Assembly: GCF_014359565.1 (NCBI RefSeq)
Contig: NZ_JACIZD010000007.1
Location: forward strand, 1-64,000
Source: Immundisolibacter sp.
GTDB lineage: Bacteria; Pseudomonadota; Gammaproteobacteria; Immundisolibacterales; Immundisolibacteraceae
Length of the DNA: 64,000 nucleotides
Reading direction: 5' to 3'
A program made the position numbers and the translations under genes. The notes below the pieces were generated by a model that had not been told where the DNA came from, did no database searches, and was given only the letters and a program-made list of their open reading frames with translations. Positions 50,979 through 60,775 of the stretch are shown here, piece by piece (positions within the stretch are counted from its first letter, which is position 1; every line of letters starts with the position of its first letter).

Positions 50979-52388
50979 TCAGCAACTGTAGTACATGTCG
51001 AACTCGACCGGATGGGTCGTCATGCGCACGCGCGTGACGTCCTGCATCTTCAGCTCGATGTAGCCGTCGATCATGTCGTCGGTGAACACGCCGCCTGCGG
51101 TCAGGAAGTCACGATCCGCGTCCAGCGCGTCCAGCGCCATATCCAGCGAATGGCACACCTGCGGGATGGCCTTGGCTTCCTCGGCCGGCAAATCGTACAG
51201 ATCCTTGTCCATCGCCTCGCCCGGATGGATCTTGTTCTTGATACCGTCGAGGCCCGCCATCAGCATGGCGGCAAAGGCGAGGTAGGGGTTGGCGGTCGGG
51301 TCCGGGAAGCGCACCTCGATACGCCGAGCCTTGGGGCTGGACACCCACGGGATGCGCACCGAGGCCGAGCGGTTGCGGGCCGAGTAGGCCAGCATCACCG
51401 GTGCCTCGAAGCCGGGCACCAGGCGCTTGTAGCTGTTGGTGCCCGGGTTGGTGAGGGCGTTCAGCGCCTTGGCGTGCTTGAAGATGCCGCCGATGTAGTA
51501 CAGCGCCAGTTCCGACAGGCCGCCGTACTTGTCGCCGGCAAACAGGTTCACACCGCCCTTGGACAGCGACTGGTGTACGTGCATGCCGCTGCCGTTGTCG
51601 CCGACCAGCGGCTTGGGCATGAAGGTGGCCGTTTTGCCGTAGTTGTGGGCGACGTTCAGCACCACGTACTTGAGCACCTGGACCTCGTCGGCCTTGCGCA
51701 CCAGGGTGTTGAACTTGACGCCGATTTCACACTGACCGGCAGTGGCGACCTCATGGTGATGCACTTCCACTTCCAGGCCCATCTCCTCCATCGCCAGCAC
51801 CATTGCGGTGCGGATGTTGTGCAGGGAGTCGACCGGGGGCACCGGAAAGTAGCCACCTTTCACGCCCGGCCGATGGCCCTTGTTGCCAACATCAAACGCG
51901 GTGCCAGAGCGCCAGTGGGCTTCCTCGGAATCGATTTCGACGAAGCTGCCGCTCAGGCCGGCACCCCAGCGCACGTCGTCAAAAATGAAGAATTCCGGCT
52001 CCGGGCCGAAAAACGCCGTGTCGGCGATGCCGGTCGATTTCAGGTAAGCCTCGGCGCGGCGCGCCACGGAGCGCGGGTCGCGTTCGTAGCCCTGCATGGT
52101 GTGGGGTTCCAGCACGTCGCAGGTGATGTTGATCGTGGCCTCGTCGGTGAACGGGTCCATGACCGCGGTCTGCGTGTCGGGCATGAGCACCATGTCGGAT
52201 TCGTTGATGCCCTTCCAGCCGGCGATGGACGAGCCGTCGAACATCATGCCGCGCTCGAAGAAGTCGCCATCGATGCGCGCGGTGGGGATGGTGAGGTGTT
52301 GCTCCTTGCCGCGCGTGTCGGTGAAGCGAAGGTCGAGGAACTTGACGTTCTGCTCACCGATCTTCTTGAGCACATCAGACGCTGACAT
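50979..52388 (-). CDS. glnA: Glutamine synthetase, type I
   Basis: Makes glutamine from glutamate, ammonia and ATP. The 469-residue protein has the class motifs [20 protein letters not shown], the catalytic core [20 protein letters not shown], the ATP-binding [17 protein letters not shown] and the adenylylation site [11 protein letters not shown] (tyrosine near 397), so it should be controlled by GlnE. It ends [11 protein letters not shown]. It is expressed from a sigma-54/NtrC promoter upstream. Confidence 0.98.
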   Translation of the reverse strand: MSASDVLKKIGEQNVKFLDLRFTDTRGKEQHLTIPTARIDGDFFERGMMFDGSSIAGWKGINESDMVLMPDTQTAVMDPFTDEATINITCDVLEPHTMQGYERDPRSVARRAEAYLKSTGIADTAFFGPEPEFFIFDDVRWGAGLSGSFVEIDSEEAHWRSGTAFDVGNKGHRPGVKGGYFPVPPVDSLHNIRTAMVLAMEEMGLEVEVHHHEVATAGQCEIGVKFNTLVRKADEVQVLKYVVLNVAHNYGKTATFMPKPLVGDNGSGMHVHQSLSKGGVNLFAGDKYGGLSELALYYIGGIFKHAKALNALTNPGTNSYKRLVPGFEAPVMLAYSARNRSASVRIPWVSSPKARRIEVRFPDPTANPYLAFAAMLMAGLDGIKNKIHPGEAMDKDLYDLPAEEAKAIPQVCHSLDMALDALDADRDFLTAGGVFTDDMIDGYIELKMQDVTRVRMTTHPVEFDMYYSC

Positions 52389-52499
52389 GTAGGTACGCTC
52401 CTTAGGGCGGATTGCTGACTAGGCGAACGGGAAAACAGCCCGGGCGGATGTCCGGTCGGACATCGACTTTCGGGCCAATATGAGGACGAAGGCTGGAAA

Positions 52500-52515
52500 G
52501 CAGCAGATGTGCCAA
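52500..52515 (-). promoter_or_regulatory. Sigma-54 promoter of glnA
   Basis: Minus strand TTGGCACATCTGCTGC keeps the -24 GG and -12 GC exactly ten bases apart and matches the consensus apart from one base in the -12 box. Transcription would start near 52488, about 100 bases before the ATG. Confidence 0.82.
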
Positions 52516-52566
52516 GCCAGTATCCGCACATGGCCGGCATTATCCACCGAAAATACCGCTTCAGCA

Positions 52567-52583
52567 TTCACCAAGTTGGTGCA
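52567..52583 (-). promoter_or_regulatory. NtrC binding site
   Basis: TTCACCAAGTTGGTGCA, a near-perfect dyad matching the NtrC consensus (TGCACCAA-N-TTGGTGCA type), about 50 bases upstream of the sigma-54 promoter. A weaker GCATGC-rich half-site pair follows at about 52581-52599. Confidence 0.78.
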
Positions 52584-52634
52584 TGCATATCACGCATGCT
52601 CCACAAAGGGGCGGCCGCCAGGTGGCTTCGATTC

Positions 52635-54950
52635 CTAGAACAGATTTGATTCCTGCGCCGGTGTCGGCGTGTCGTCCGGCGCCGAGGTTTGGGTCGCCAG
52701 GATGGCAGGCAGCCGATCGGCACTGAACCACTCGAACAGCGTGTCCGGTCCGCTGTCGACTGTTCGCTGGCCGCTGTGACGGTCGATTCGCAGCGCGACC
52801 AGGCCGGCGGGTGCCGGCGGGTAGCCGACCGGGAGCTCCGGCAGTATTGCCGACATGAAATCCATCCAGATGGGGAGCGCTGCGCGGGCGCCGGTTTCGC
52901 CCTTGCCAAGCGATTGCGGTTGATCGAAGCCGACCCATGCCGTGGCCAGCAGGTGGCTGTTGAAACCGGCAAACCAGGCGTCCCGCTCATCGTTGGTGGT
53001 GCCGGTCTTGCCGGCCAGGTCGGCGCGTCCCAGGCTCTTGGCGCGTACGGCGGTGCCGTGGTCGATCACATCCCGCAGCATGGAATTGAGGATATAGGCA
53101 TCGGTGGCGGGCAGCACGCGGGGCGCGTGTGTCACCGCATCGGTTGCTGCGGGGTCGACTGCGCAATCAGCCTCGCAGGACACCACCTGCGGGGCCTGCC
53201 ACAGCACCCGACCCTGCGAATCCAGCACGCGCTCGACCACGTAGGGGTCGACGCGAAAGCCGCCGTTGGCGATCACCGCGTAGCCGGCGGCAAGCTCCAG
53301 CGGCGTGACGGAGGCCGTGCCAAGCGCCAGCGATAGGTTGGCCGGCAAGCGCTCGGCCGCGAAACCGAACCTGAGGCAGTAGCGGCGCGTGAAATCGACG
53401 CCGACCGCGTTCAGCAGGCGCACGGAAACCAGATTGCGGGACTGCGCCAAGGCCTCACGCAGGCGCGTCGGCCCGTAAAAGCGGCCGGTGTAGTTCTCCG
53501 GTCGCCAATACCCGTCGGGGGTTTCGGCCGGGAAGGCCACCGGTGCGTCATTGATGATCGATGCCGCCGTATAGCCGGTGGCCAGGGCCGCTGCATAAAT
53601 GAACGGCTTGAACGTGGATCCGGGCTGGCGCTGCGCCTGTAGCACCCGGTTGAAGCGGCTGCGGTTGAAGTCGTAACCGCCGACCAGGGCGGTGATTGCG
53701 CCGGTGCCAGGCCGCAGGGCCACGAATGCCCCCTCCACCTGCGGCAGCTGGGCAAGGCGCCATCCGTCGGCCCCCTGCGACAGGTAAACGACGTCGCCGC
53801 TGCGCGGCTGCCAGCGGGCGCCAAAGCGATCGGCGCTCCGGTCGCCCAGATTGATGGGGCCGGCAGCCGACAGGTATTGGCCGCTCGACAGGCGCACGGC
53901 TGGCAGCAGATCTGCGGCCGTGGGCAAGGCACGCAGGCGGGCCTGCAGCTGTGCCTGATCGCCCAGTTCGGTGTCCGGCAGGCGGCCGATCGGCCCACGG
54001 AAACCGCGTCGGCGGTCGTAGGCTCGCAAACCCGACCGAAGCGCCTGATTGGCGGCCCGCTGCTGTGTGCCGAGGATCGTGGTGATGACCTGGTAGCCGT
54101 TCTCGTACGCGGCGTCGCCATAGCGTTCCAGCATCCAGGCGCGCGCCATTTCGGCGACATGGTCGGCTTCGAGTTGCGGCGCGAAGCCGTGGTGACCGGC
54201 CGTGTCCACATGCGCCAGCGCACGGCGGTAGCCGTCCGCGTCCAGGTAGCCCAGGGCATGCATGCGTCCGAGCACATAGTCGCGTCGTTCGAGTGCGCGT
54301 TGGCGATTTACCAGCGGGTTGTCACGCGAGGGCGCCTTAGGCAGCCCTGCCAGCAGCGCCATCTCAGCCACGTCGAGTTGGTCGACCGGTCGTCCGTAAT
54401 AAAGCTCGGCAGCCGCGCCGAAGCCATAGGCCCGGTTGCCGAGGAATATCTTGTTCACGTAAAGGCCCAGAATCTGGTCCTTGCTCAAGTTTTGCTCAAT
54501 ACGGATCGCCAGCAGAATTTCGAGCGCTTTGCGACGAAACGATTTTTCCCGGCTCAGATAAAAATTGCGGGCGACTTGCATCGTGATGGTGCTGCCGCCC
54601 TGGCGCATTTTTCCTGTGCGCAGCAGTTGCCAGGCCGCCCTTGCCAGGCCGCCGGTGTCAAATCCGGGATGTTCGAAAAAATTGGCATCTTCTGCCGCCA
54701 GGATTGCCTGCACCAGATGCTCGGGCAGGGCGCCGCCATCGAGTGGCACGCGCCGCTGGTCGCCGAACTCGGCAATGCGTTGCCCGTCCAGGGAGTAAAT
54801 CCGCAGCGGCTGTGCAAGCCGGGACTGGGCCAGCTGATCGACCGCCGGCAGCTCCCGTTCGAGCAGGAGGTATCCGCCGACGGCCACCAGCGAAAGCAGT
54901 AAAGCGAGGTTCGCGATAGCCGCCGCGACCACAGGCGACCAACGCTTCAT
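52635..54950 (-). CDS. mrcA: Penicillin-binding protein 1A (bifunctional murein synthase)
   Basis: A 771-residue class A penicillin-binding protein. It has an N-terminal membrane anchor (about 9-30), a glycosyltransferase domain with catalytic E87 (AAEDANFFEH) and RQGGSTITMQVARN, and an OB-like insert. The transpeptidase domain has the serine motif GSTFKPF, SRN (SQSRNLVSV) and KTGTTNDERDAW. It polymerises and cross-links peptidoglycan. It diverges from pilM, an arrangement conserved in many gammaproteobacteria. Confidence 0.96.
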   Translation of the reverse strand: MKRWSPVVAAAIANLALLLSLVAVGGYLLLERELPAVDQLAQSRLAQPLRIYSLDGQRIAEFGDQRRVPLDGGALPEHLVQAILAAEDANFFEHPGFDTGGLARAAWQLLRTGKMRQGGSTITMQVARNFYLSREKSFRRKALEILLAIRIEQNLSKDQILGLYVNKIFLGNRAYGFGAAAELYYGRPVDQLDVAEMALLAGLPKAPSRDNPLVNRQRALERRDYVLGRMHALGYLDADGYRRALAHVDTAGHHGFAPQLEADHVAEMARAWMLERYGDAAYENGYQVITTILGTQQRAANQALRSGLRAYDRRRGFRGPIGRLPDTELGDQAQLQARLRALPTAADLLPAVRLSSGQYLSAAGPINLGDRSADRFGARWQPRSGDVVYLSQGADGWRLAQLPQVEGAFVALRPGTGAITALVGGYDFNRSRFNRVLQAQRQPGSTFKPFIYAAALATGYTAASIINDAPVAFPAETPDGYWRPENYTGRFYGPTRLREALAQSRNLVSVRLLNAVGVDFTRRYCLRFGFAAERLPANLSLALGTASVTPLELAAGYAVIANGGFRVDPYVVERVLDSQGRVLWQAPQVVSCEADCAVDPAATDAVTHAPRVLPATDAYILNSMLRDVIDHGTAVRAKSLGRADLAGKTGTTNDERDAWFAGFNSHLLATAWVGFDQPQSLGKGETGARAALPIWMDFMSAILPELPVGYPPAPAGLVALRIDRHSGQRTVDSGPDTLFEWFSADRLPAILATQTSAPDDTPTPAQESNLF

Positions 54951-55303
54951 AATGGTGCTGGGGTCCCGACAAGTCGCCGGAGTGACGCAGCCCCAGGGCG
55001 GTTACCCGGCACCCTGGTTCCGTGGCACAGGCGGCACACTAAATGGAGCAGTCCGGGCGGGGGGTATGCCGATGCCGCCCGGCGCCTATTGAATTTCTGG
55101 TCCGGTTGTTGCGTTGGCAAACGGCGGGCCAGGCGAATTGTGATGCGCCGGGCCGGGGCGCCGGGCGGTTGCACAACGGCTGGCGTTTTCCTCAGCACCC
55201 TGTGATATAAACGCTCAAGCCTTGAGCGCAAGGGTCGATAGCTGTGGCAGCGGGGGGTCGCTGGGGCGATCGGGCGGGGGACACCCAAGGTTCGGGTAAT
55301 CAC
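54951..55303. other. mrcA-pilM divergent intergenic region
   Basis: About 350 bases with no convincing gene. The side near pilM holds a TATAAA -10-like box and a palindrome (separate entry). I find no clear -35 and no clear promoter for mrcA by eye. Confidence 0.6.
55206..55228 (+). promoter_or_regulatory. Promoter -10 and 17-base palindrome before pilM
   Basis: TATAAA at 55206-55211 is followed at once by CGCTCAAG-C-CTTGAGCG (55212-55228), a perfect palindrome where transcription would start. It is a plausible operator for the pilMNOPQ operon; the regulator is unknown. Confidence 0.5.
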
Positions 55304-56383
55304 TTGATTCACAATATCTTTAAACAAAGAATTCCGCCGTTGCTGGGGCTCGATATTAGCACGTCGGCGGTGCGGCTCCTGGCCCTCGACAGCACCTCCA
55401 GGGGGTTCCGGGTGGAGTCCTGCGCGCAGGTTCGGTTGCCGCACGGAGCGGTCGCCGAAGGGTCAGTGGCGGATGCAGAGGCCGTTGCGCGGGCCGTCGG
55501 CGAAGCGTTGACCCGGGCCGGCAGCAAACGTCGTCGCGTTGCCCTGGCGGTTTCGGGATCGCAGATCATCAGTCGCCAGATCGCCATGCCGGTGGATTTC
55601 TCGGACGCTGATATCGAACAACAGATCACTTTGGAGTCGGATCAGTACATTCCATACCCACTGGACGATGTCTATTTCGATTTCGTGGTCCTGGGTCCAA
55701 ATGCTCGCAACCCGCAGACGGCGGATGTGCTGCTGATCGTTGCCCGAAACGAGGTGGTTGACAAACGGCTCGAGCCGCTCTCGGCAGCAGGACTTGCTGC
55801 CGCGGTCGTAGACGTCGAAGCGTATGCGCTGGAATCGGCCTTTCCCCTGATTGCGCCGCAGATGCCACCCACGGCGCGCACCGGTGTTACCGCAATGGTG
55901 GATGTCGGTGCTTCAACCACGACACTGAACGTCTTGCAGGGTGGTGTCACGCTGTTCACGCGTGAACAGTCCTTCGGTGGCGAGCAGCTGCTGCAGCAAA
56001 TCCAGGAGCGCTATGGTCTGGCCTATCCCGAGGCCAGCGCGGCCCTGCTGGAAGGCAGTTTCCCCGAAGAATGGCGCAGCACCATCATCGAGCCATTTCT
56101 GGACTCCTTGGCCAACCAGGTCGGACGTTTGTTGCAGGTGTTTTTTTCCGCCACCGGGCAGTCTTCATTGGATCACATCGTGCTCAGCGGCGGCTGTGCC
56201 GGGTTGGCCGGAGCAGCTGGAATCGTGGGTCGCTATCTCGGGCTGGATACCAGAGTCGGTAATCCGTTTCTGGGGGTGGAGTTTGCGCCGGGCATTGACG
56301 CTGCCCGCTTGCGCGAACACGGTCATGCCTGGATGATCGCGGCGGGTCTGGCCATGCGGAGCACGACCGATGTCTCGCGTTAA
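55304..56383 (+). CDS. pilM: Type IV pilus assembly ATPase-like protein PilM
   Basis: An actin-like cytoplasmic protein that binds the N-terminus of PilN and helps form the pilus alignment complex. It shows LLGLDISTSAVRLLALD, the ATP-binding MVDVGASTTTLNVL and IVLSGGCAGLAGAAGIV. The TTG at 55304 gives 359 residues, the normal PilM length; an upstream GTG at 55244 would add unconserved residues. No strong ribosome-binding site is visible for either. It overlaps pilN by 14 bases. Confidence 0.93.
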   Translation: MIHNIFKQRIPPLLGLDISTSAVRLLALDSTSRGFRVESCAQVRLPHGAVAEGSVADAEAVARAVGEALTRAGSKRRRVALAVSGSQIISRQIAMPVDFSDADIEQQITLESDQYIPYPLDDVYFDFVVLGPNARNPQTADVLLIVARNEVVDKRLEPLSAAGLAAAVVDVEAYALESAFPLIAPQMPPTARTGVTAMVDVGASTTTLNVLQGGVTLFTREQSFGGEQLLQQIQERYGLAYPEASAALLEGSFPEEWRSTIIEPFLDSLANQVGRLLQVFFSATGQSSLDHIVLSGGCAGLAGAAGIVGRYLGLDTRVGNPFLGVEFAPGIDAARLREHGHAWMIAAGLAMRSTTDVSR

Positions 56384-56930
56384 CCTGCTGCCATGGCGGC
56401 GCGTGCGCAGGCAGCGCCGGCAGAACGAATTTCTGGCGATGCTCGGGGCCGGAGCGCTTGCCGCTGTCGTAATGGTGGTGGTGTGGCAATTGATCGCGTT
56501 GGCGGCGGTTGGCCGGCAGGAAGACAGGAACAACATCTTGCGTGGCGAGATTGCTCTCTTGGACATAAAAATCCGTGAGATTAAGGATCTGCAGGCACAA
56601 AAGGCAAAGCTGCAGGCAAGGATGGACGTGATCCAGGAATTGCAGGTCAAGCGCCCGATGTCGGTACGCCTTTTCGATGCCTTGGCGCGCAGCACGCCGG
56701 AAGGTGCATTTCTTACCAACTTCGTGCAGCGCGATTCGACCCTCAGCTTGCAGGGTTGGGCCCAGTCGAATGCACGCGTGTCCACCTACATGCATCAACT
56801 GGACGACTCCGAGCAGTTCGATCCTTCGACGTTGCTTGTTGCGCGCGCTGGCGAGTACCGCGGCATGCACGCGAGTCAGTTCGAGCTTCGGGTGCCGCAA
56901 CACGTAGCCAAGGACGAGCCAGCGCAATGA
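56370..56930 (+). CDS. pilN: Type IV pilus assembly protein PilN
   Basis: A 186-residue inner-membrane protein. The conserved N-terminal motif SRVNLLPWR binds PilM, one membrane helix spans about 22-46, a coiled coil follows (EIALLDIKIREIKDLQAQKA), and the C-terminal half is a ferredoxin-like periplasmic domain. It pairs with PilO. Its stop overlaps the pilO start. Confidence 0.94.
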   Translation: MSRVNLLPWRRVRRQRRQNEFLAMLGAGALAAVVMVVVWQLIALAAVGRQEDRNNILRGEIALLDIKIREIKDLQAQKAKLQARMDVIQELQVKRPMSVRLFDALARSTPEGAFLTNFVQRDSTLSLQGWAQSNARVSTYMHQLDDSEQFDPSTLLVARAGEYRGMHASQFELRVPQHVAKDEPAQ

Positions 56931-57547
56931 CTCTGGATGATCTTCGCAAGTTCGATCTTCGCAGTCTGGACGTGCGTGACATCGATGTGCGGGCGGCCGG
57001 GGAATGGCCGCCGGCGGGCAAGATGTTTGCCATCGCGCTGGTGGGTTTGCTGATACTGATTGCCGGCTACTATTTCGTCATCAGCAAAACGCTGGAAGAT
57101 CTCGAGTCGCGGCGCCAGGCCGAGCAGCAGCTGCGGCAACAGTTTGTCGTCAAGTACCGACAGGCAGTCAATCTGGACGCGTACCGCGAGCAGCTGGTCC
57201 AGCTCAAGGAGAGCTTCGAGACCATGCGCCGGCAGTTGCCGGACAGCAACGAGATTGCAAACCTGTTGGTCGAGATTACCCAGGCCGGGCTGGGGCGCGG
57301 TCTCGAGTTCAAGCTGTTCCAGCCCGGCGAGGCACGTCCGGTCGGATTCTATGCGGAATTGCCCATCAGCATCGAGGTGACGGGTACCTATCATCAGCTG
57401 GCGGAGTTCGCGAGTGATGTCGCCGGTTTCCCGCGGATTGTGACCCTGCATGACCTCAGCTTGACGCCGGTTGGCAAGGATTCGAATTTGTTGGTCATGA
57501 AGGGCATGGCCAAGACTTACCAATACCAGGACGAGGACAAACCTTGA
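56927..57547 (+). CDS. pilO: Type IV pilus assembly protein PilO
   Basis: A 206-residue inner-membrane protein with one helix (FAIALVGLLILIAGYYFVI), a coiled coil (LEDLESRRQAEQQLRQQFVV), and a periplasmic domain containing RRQLPDSNEIANLLVEITQA and YHQLAEFASDVAGFPRIVTL, both family signatures. ATGA overlap with pilN. Confidence 0.95.
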   Translation: MTLDDLRKFDLRSLDVRDIDVRAAGEWPPAGKMFAIALVGLLILIAGYYFVISKTLEDLESRRQAEQQLRQQFVVKYRQAVNLDAYREQLVQLKESFETMRRQLPDSNEIANLLVEITQAGLGRGLEFKLFQPGEARPVGFYAELPISIEVTGTYHQLAEFASDVAGFPRIVTLHDLSLTPVGKDSNLLVMKGMAKTYQYQDEDKP

Positions 57548-58071
57548 GCGGGGGCCGTAGTGCGCTGTTGACTCTGGTCTGCCTGGCGCTGGCCGGTTGC
57601 GGCAGAAGTCATGAGGATCTGTATGCCTGGATGGATGAGGTCAGGGCTTCGGAGAAGGTGTCGATTGATCCGTTGCCGGTCCTGAAGCCCTACGAGCAGT
57701 TCGTTTACAAGCCGGACGACCTCAAAGACCCTTTCCTGGACACGCTGGAGGAACAGCGGATCGAGAATGTCGCAGACGCAGGCGCCCAGGGGCCTCGTCC
57801 CGACCTCGATCGGCGTAAGGAAGCGCTGGAGGCCTATCCCTTGGATGCGCTGCGGATGGTCGGTACGCTCAGTCGGGCAGGCGCGACCTGGGCATTGATT
57901 CAGGCGCCGGATCAAACCATCAGCCGGGTCGGGGTTGGGAATTACATTGGCGAGAACTACGGCCGTGTGACGCAGGTCGAGCCCAGCGTGGTGCAGTTGG
58001 TCGAGCTCGTTCCAAATGGCACCGGCGGCTGGATGGAGCGTCAGGCATCAGTAGCAATCGTGGAACAGTAA
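57544..58071 (+). CDS. pilP: Type IV pilus lipoprotein PilP
   Basis: A 175-residue lipoprotein. The TTG start overlaps the pilO stop, and the lipobox is LALAGC. Residues about 50-80 (YKPDDLKDPFLDTL) and the C-terminal beta domain (LDALRMVGTLSRAGATWALI ... VGVGNYIGENYGRV) are typical. PilP links the PilNO complex to the PilQ secretin. Confidence 0.95.
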   Translation: MSGGRSALLTLVCLALAGCGRSHEDLYAWMDEVRASEKVSIDPLPVLKPYEQFVYKPDDLKDPFLDTLEEQRIENVADAGAQGPRPDLDRRKEALEAYPLDALRMVGTLSRAGATWALIQAPDQTISRVGVGNYIGENYGRVTQVEPSVVQLVELVPNGTGGWMERQASVAIVEQ

Positions 58072-58102
58072 CAGTATGACGATGGCCAGGGAGATGAATC
58101 AA

Positions 58103-60226
58103 ATGAAACGTCGTCATCGGTCTTTGTTCCGAAAGGCCGTCAGTTGGTCGGCGGTCATGCTGCCGATGCTGCTGCTGAGCACCGGCCTGCACGCGGTGAC
58201 GCTGACCGGCATCGACCATGCGCCAACCCCGGCCGGGGGGCTGCAGTTGCAAATTCAGGCGGACGGTGAGTTACCGTCGGGCAACACTTTTATGATCAGC
58301 GATCCACCGCGCCTGGTTGTCGACCTGCCGGCGGTGGGTTCCTCGCTTGCCCAGCGTACCCGGCAGATCGACTCCGGGGCCGTGCAGAGCGTGACGGTGG
58401 TGCCGGCGGAAGGTCGCACGCGGCTGGTCGTGAACCTGAATCAGGCGGTGCGATGGACCACGCGGCCCGCTGGAAACAAGCTCCTGATAATGCTCGAGGC
58501 TCCTTCGTCCGCGGGCATGGCGGCGGTTCGCGCCGGGACCGGGGCCGCGGTGTCATCGGGCGCGCCGCGCGTCAGCGGGGTGGATTTTCGCCGCGGCGAG
58601 CGCGGTGAAGGCCGCGTCGTCGTCAGTTTGTCGTCGCCGAATGTGCAGGTGGACACCCGCCCGCAGGGTGGGCGTGTGGTCATTGATTTCAAGGGCGTTG
58701 GCCTGCCGGCCGAGCTCAGCCGCCGCCTTGACGTGACCGATTTTGCGACGCCGGTGACGCGGGTGGAAACCCGCCAGTACGCCGGGGGCGTGCGGATGGA
58801 AGTGGCCACTACCGGGCCGTTCGAGCATCTGGCCTACCAGGCGAACGGACTGTACACGCTCGAAGTCTCTCCGGTGCGTGATGACCCGGCCGCGCTGCGG
58901 AATGTGAAGAAGGCCTACGTCGGGGAGCCCATATCGCTCAATTTCCAGACCATCGAGGTGCGCGCGGTGCTGCAGTTGCTGGCCGACTTCACCGGCAAGA
59001 ATCTGGTCGCTGCCGACACGGTTGCCGGAAACATCACGCTGCGCCTGCAGAACGTTCCCTGGGATCAGGCGCTCGACATCATTCTGACCACCAAGGGCCT
59101 GGGCAAGCGCGAGGACGGCAACGTCATGTGGATCGCTCCGGCCGAGGAGATCGCCGCGCGCGAGCAGGCAGAGTATGAAGCGCGCCAGAAGCTGGCAGAG
59201 CTTGCCCCGCTGTACACGGAATTCATGCCGGTCAATTTCGCCAAGGCGACGGATGTGGCGGGTTTGCTCAAGAACGCAGACCGCAAGGTCCTGACCGAGC
59301 GCGGCAACGTAACCGTCGATGAGCGCACCAATACGCTGATCGTCAACGACACCGAACAGAAATTGGCGGAGATCCGCGAGCTGATGAAGGTGCTGGACGT
59401 GCCAGTCCGGCAGGTGTTGATCGAGTCGCGCATCGTCAATGCCAGCACCAACTTCAGCAAGAATCTCGGCGTCCGCTTCGGTGCCAGCGACACCCGCGAC
59501 ATCGCCGGCGGGACAACGGCGGTTTCGGGCACGCTGCAGGGCACCCAGCAACTGATTAATAAGGAGACCTTGACGGCGGGATTCGGCAGTGGTGATCCGA
59601 ACGGTCGACTGAACGTCAACATGCCCGCCCAGCGCTTGCAGGGCGTACCGTTCAACCCCACATCCATCGGTCTTGCCATCGCCAAGCTACCCTTCGGGCG
59701 CTTGCTGGAACTTGAACTGTCGGCGCTGCAGGCCGAGGGTGAAGGGGAAATCATCTCGAATCCGCGTGTGGTTACGTCGAACCAGAAGGAGGCCGTCATT
59801 TCGCAGGGCACGGAGTTCCCTTACCAGGAAGCGTCGGCCAGCGGCGCGACCAACACGGAGTTCAAGGAAGCCGTGTTGCAGTTGAAGGTGACGCCGCAGA
59901 TCACGCCGGACGATCACATCATCATGGATATCGAGGTCAATAAGGACGCTCTCAATACCACGGCCACCAACAACAATGGTGAGCCGGCCATCGACACGCA
60001 GAAGGTGCAGTCGCAGGTGCTGGTGAACGATGGCGAGACCATCGTGATCGGCGGCATCTATGAGCAGACCAAGGTAAACAACGTGGTCCGCACGCCGTTT
60101 TTTGGCGACCTGCCCTACGTCGGAATGCTGTTTCGCAACCGAAGCGGCAGCAACGAGAAGAAGGAACTGCTGATCTTCGTGACGCCCAAGATCGTGCGCG
60201 AGGGATTGGCCACCGCCAGTCCCTAA
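58103..60226 (+). CDS. pilQ: Type IV pilus secretin PilQ
   Basis: The outer-membrane gate for the pilus. It has a signal peptide (MLPMLLLSTGLHA), two AMIN domains (about 35-110 and 155-235), an STN/secretin N0-N1 region (ISLNFQTIEVRAVLQLLADF, then GKNLVAADTVAGNITLRLQN), and the secretin core with VPFLGDLP-like TPFFGDLPYVGMLFR and KKELLIFVTPKIV. The ATG at 58103 has AGGGAG nine bases upstream; in-frame ATGs at 58076 and 58094 are alternatives. Length about 707. Confidence 0.95.
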   Translation: MKRRHRSLFRKAVSWSAVMLPMLLLSTGLHAVTLTGIDHAPTPAGGLQLQIQADGELPSGNTFMISDPPRLVVDLPAVGSSLAQRTRQIDSGAVQSVTVVPAEGRTRLVVNLNQAVRWTTRPAGNKLLIMLEAPSSAGMAAVRAGTGAAVSSGAPRVSGVDFRRGERGEGRVVVSLSSPNVQVDTRPQGGRVVIDFKGVGLPAELSRRLDVTDFATPVTRVETRQYAGGVRMEVATTGPFEHLAYQANGLYTLEVSPVRDDPAALRNVKKAYVGEPISLNFQTIEVRAVLQLLADFTGKNLVAADTVAGNITLRLQNVPWDQALDIILTTKGLGKREDGNVMWIAPAEEIAAREQAEYEARQKLAELAPLYTEFMPVNFAKATDVAGLLKNADRKVLTERGNVTVDERTNTLIVNDTEQKLAEIRELMKVLDVPVRQVLIESRIVNASTNFSKNLGVRFGASDTRDIAGGTTAVSGTLQGTQQLINKETLTAGFGSGDPNGRLNVNMPAQRLQGVPFNPTSIGLAIAKLPFGRLLELELSALQAEGEGEIISNPRVVTSNQKEAVISQGTEFPYQEASASGATNTEFKEAVLQLKVTPQITPDDHIIMDIEVNKDALNTTATNNNGEPAIDTQKVQSQVLVNDGETIVIGGIYEQTKVNNVVRTPFFGDLPYVGMLFRNRSGSNEKKELLIFVTPKIVREGLATASP

Positions 60227-60238
60227 GGCACCGACTGC

Positions 60239-60775
60239 ATGGCGCGGCGCAGCATTTTTCTTGTAGGCCCGATGGGGGCCGGCAAGACGACGGTCGGGCG
60301 TCGGCTGGCGCAGAGTCTTGGGCTGGAGTTCTTCGACAGTGACGAGGAAATCGAGCGTCGCACCGGCACCACGATCCCGATCATCTTCGAGATCGAGGGC
60401 GAGGCCGGTTTTCGCAAGCGCGAACATCAGGTGCTCAGCGACCTGACAGCCTTGTCCGGCGTGGTGCTGGCTACCGGTGGCGGCGCGGTGATGCTGCCGG
60501 AGAACCGGGAACTGCTGCGCAGCCGTGGTACGGTGGTGTACCTGCGAACTTCGGTCGCCGAGCAGTTGCGCCGCACGCGAAGTTCGACTCATCGCCCGCT
60601 GTTGCAGGCCGACGATCCTGAGCAGCGCCTGCGCGATCTGGCCGAGATGCGCGAGCCGCTGTACGAATCCGTGGCGGACATCGTGGTCGAGTCACCGGGC
60701 CGCAAGGTGGGCGCCACTGTCAAGGACGTTCTGGATCGTTTGGCGGATGCGCACTTTACGACTCGACCTGGCTGA
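60239..60775 (+). CDS. aroK: Shikimate kinase
   Basis: A 178-residue kinase of the shikimate pathway. Walker A GPMGAGKTTVGRRLA, FFDSDEEIERRTG (shikimate-binding Asp), FRKREHQVL, the GGGAV motif (VLATGGGAVM) and the lid RPLLQ are all present. It follows pilQ by 12 bases and overlaps aroB by 29 bases. Confidence 0.97.
   Translation: MARRSIFLVGPMGAGKTTVGRRLAQSLGLEFFDSDEEIERRTGTTIPIIFEIEGEAGFRKREHQVLSDLTALSGVVLATGGGAVMLPENRELLRSRGTVVYLRTSVAEQLRRTRSSTHRPLLQADDPEQRLRDLAEMREPLYESVADIVVESPGRKVGATVKDVLDRLADAHFTTRPG

Noticed and set aside
52388-52500. A riboswitch or glutamine-responsive RNA in the glnA leader
   Set aside because: The leader has a GATGTCCG/CGGACATC hairpin but no pattern I recognise as a glnA RNA motif; sigma-54/NtrC control explains regulation.
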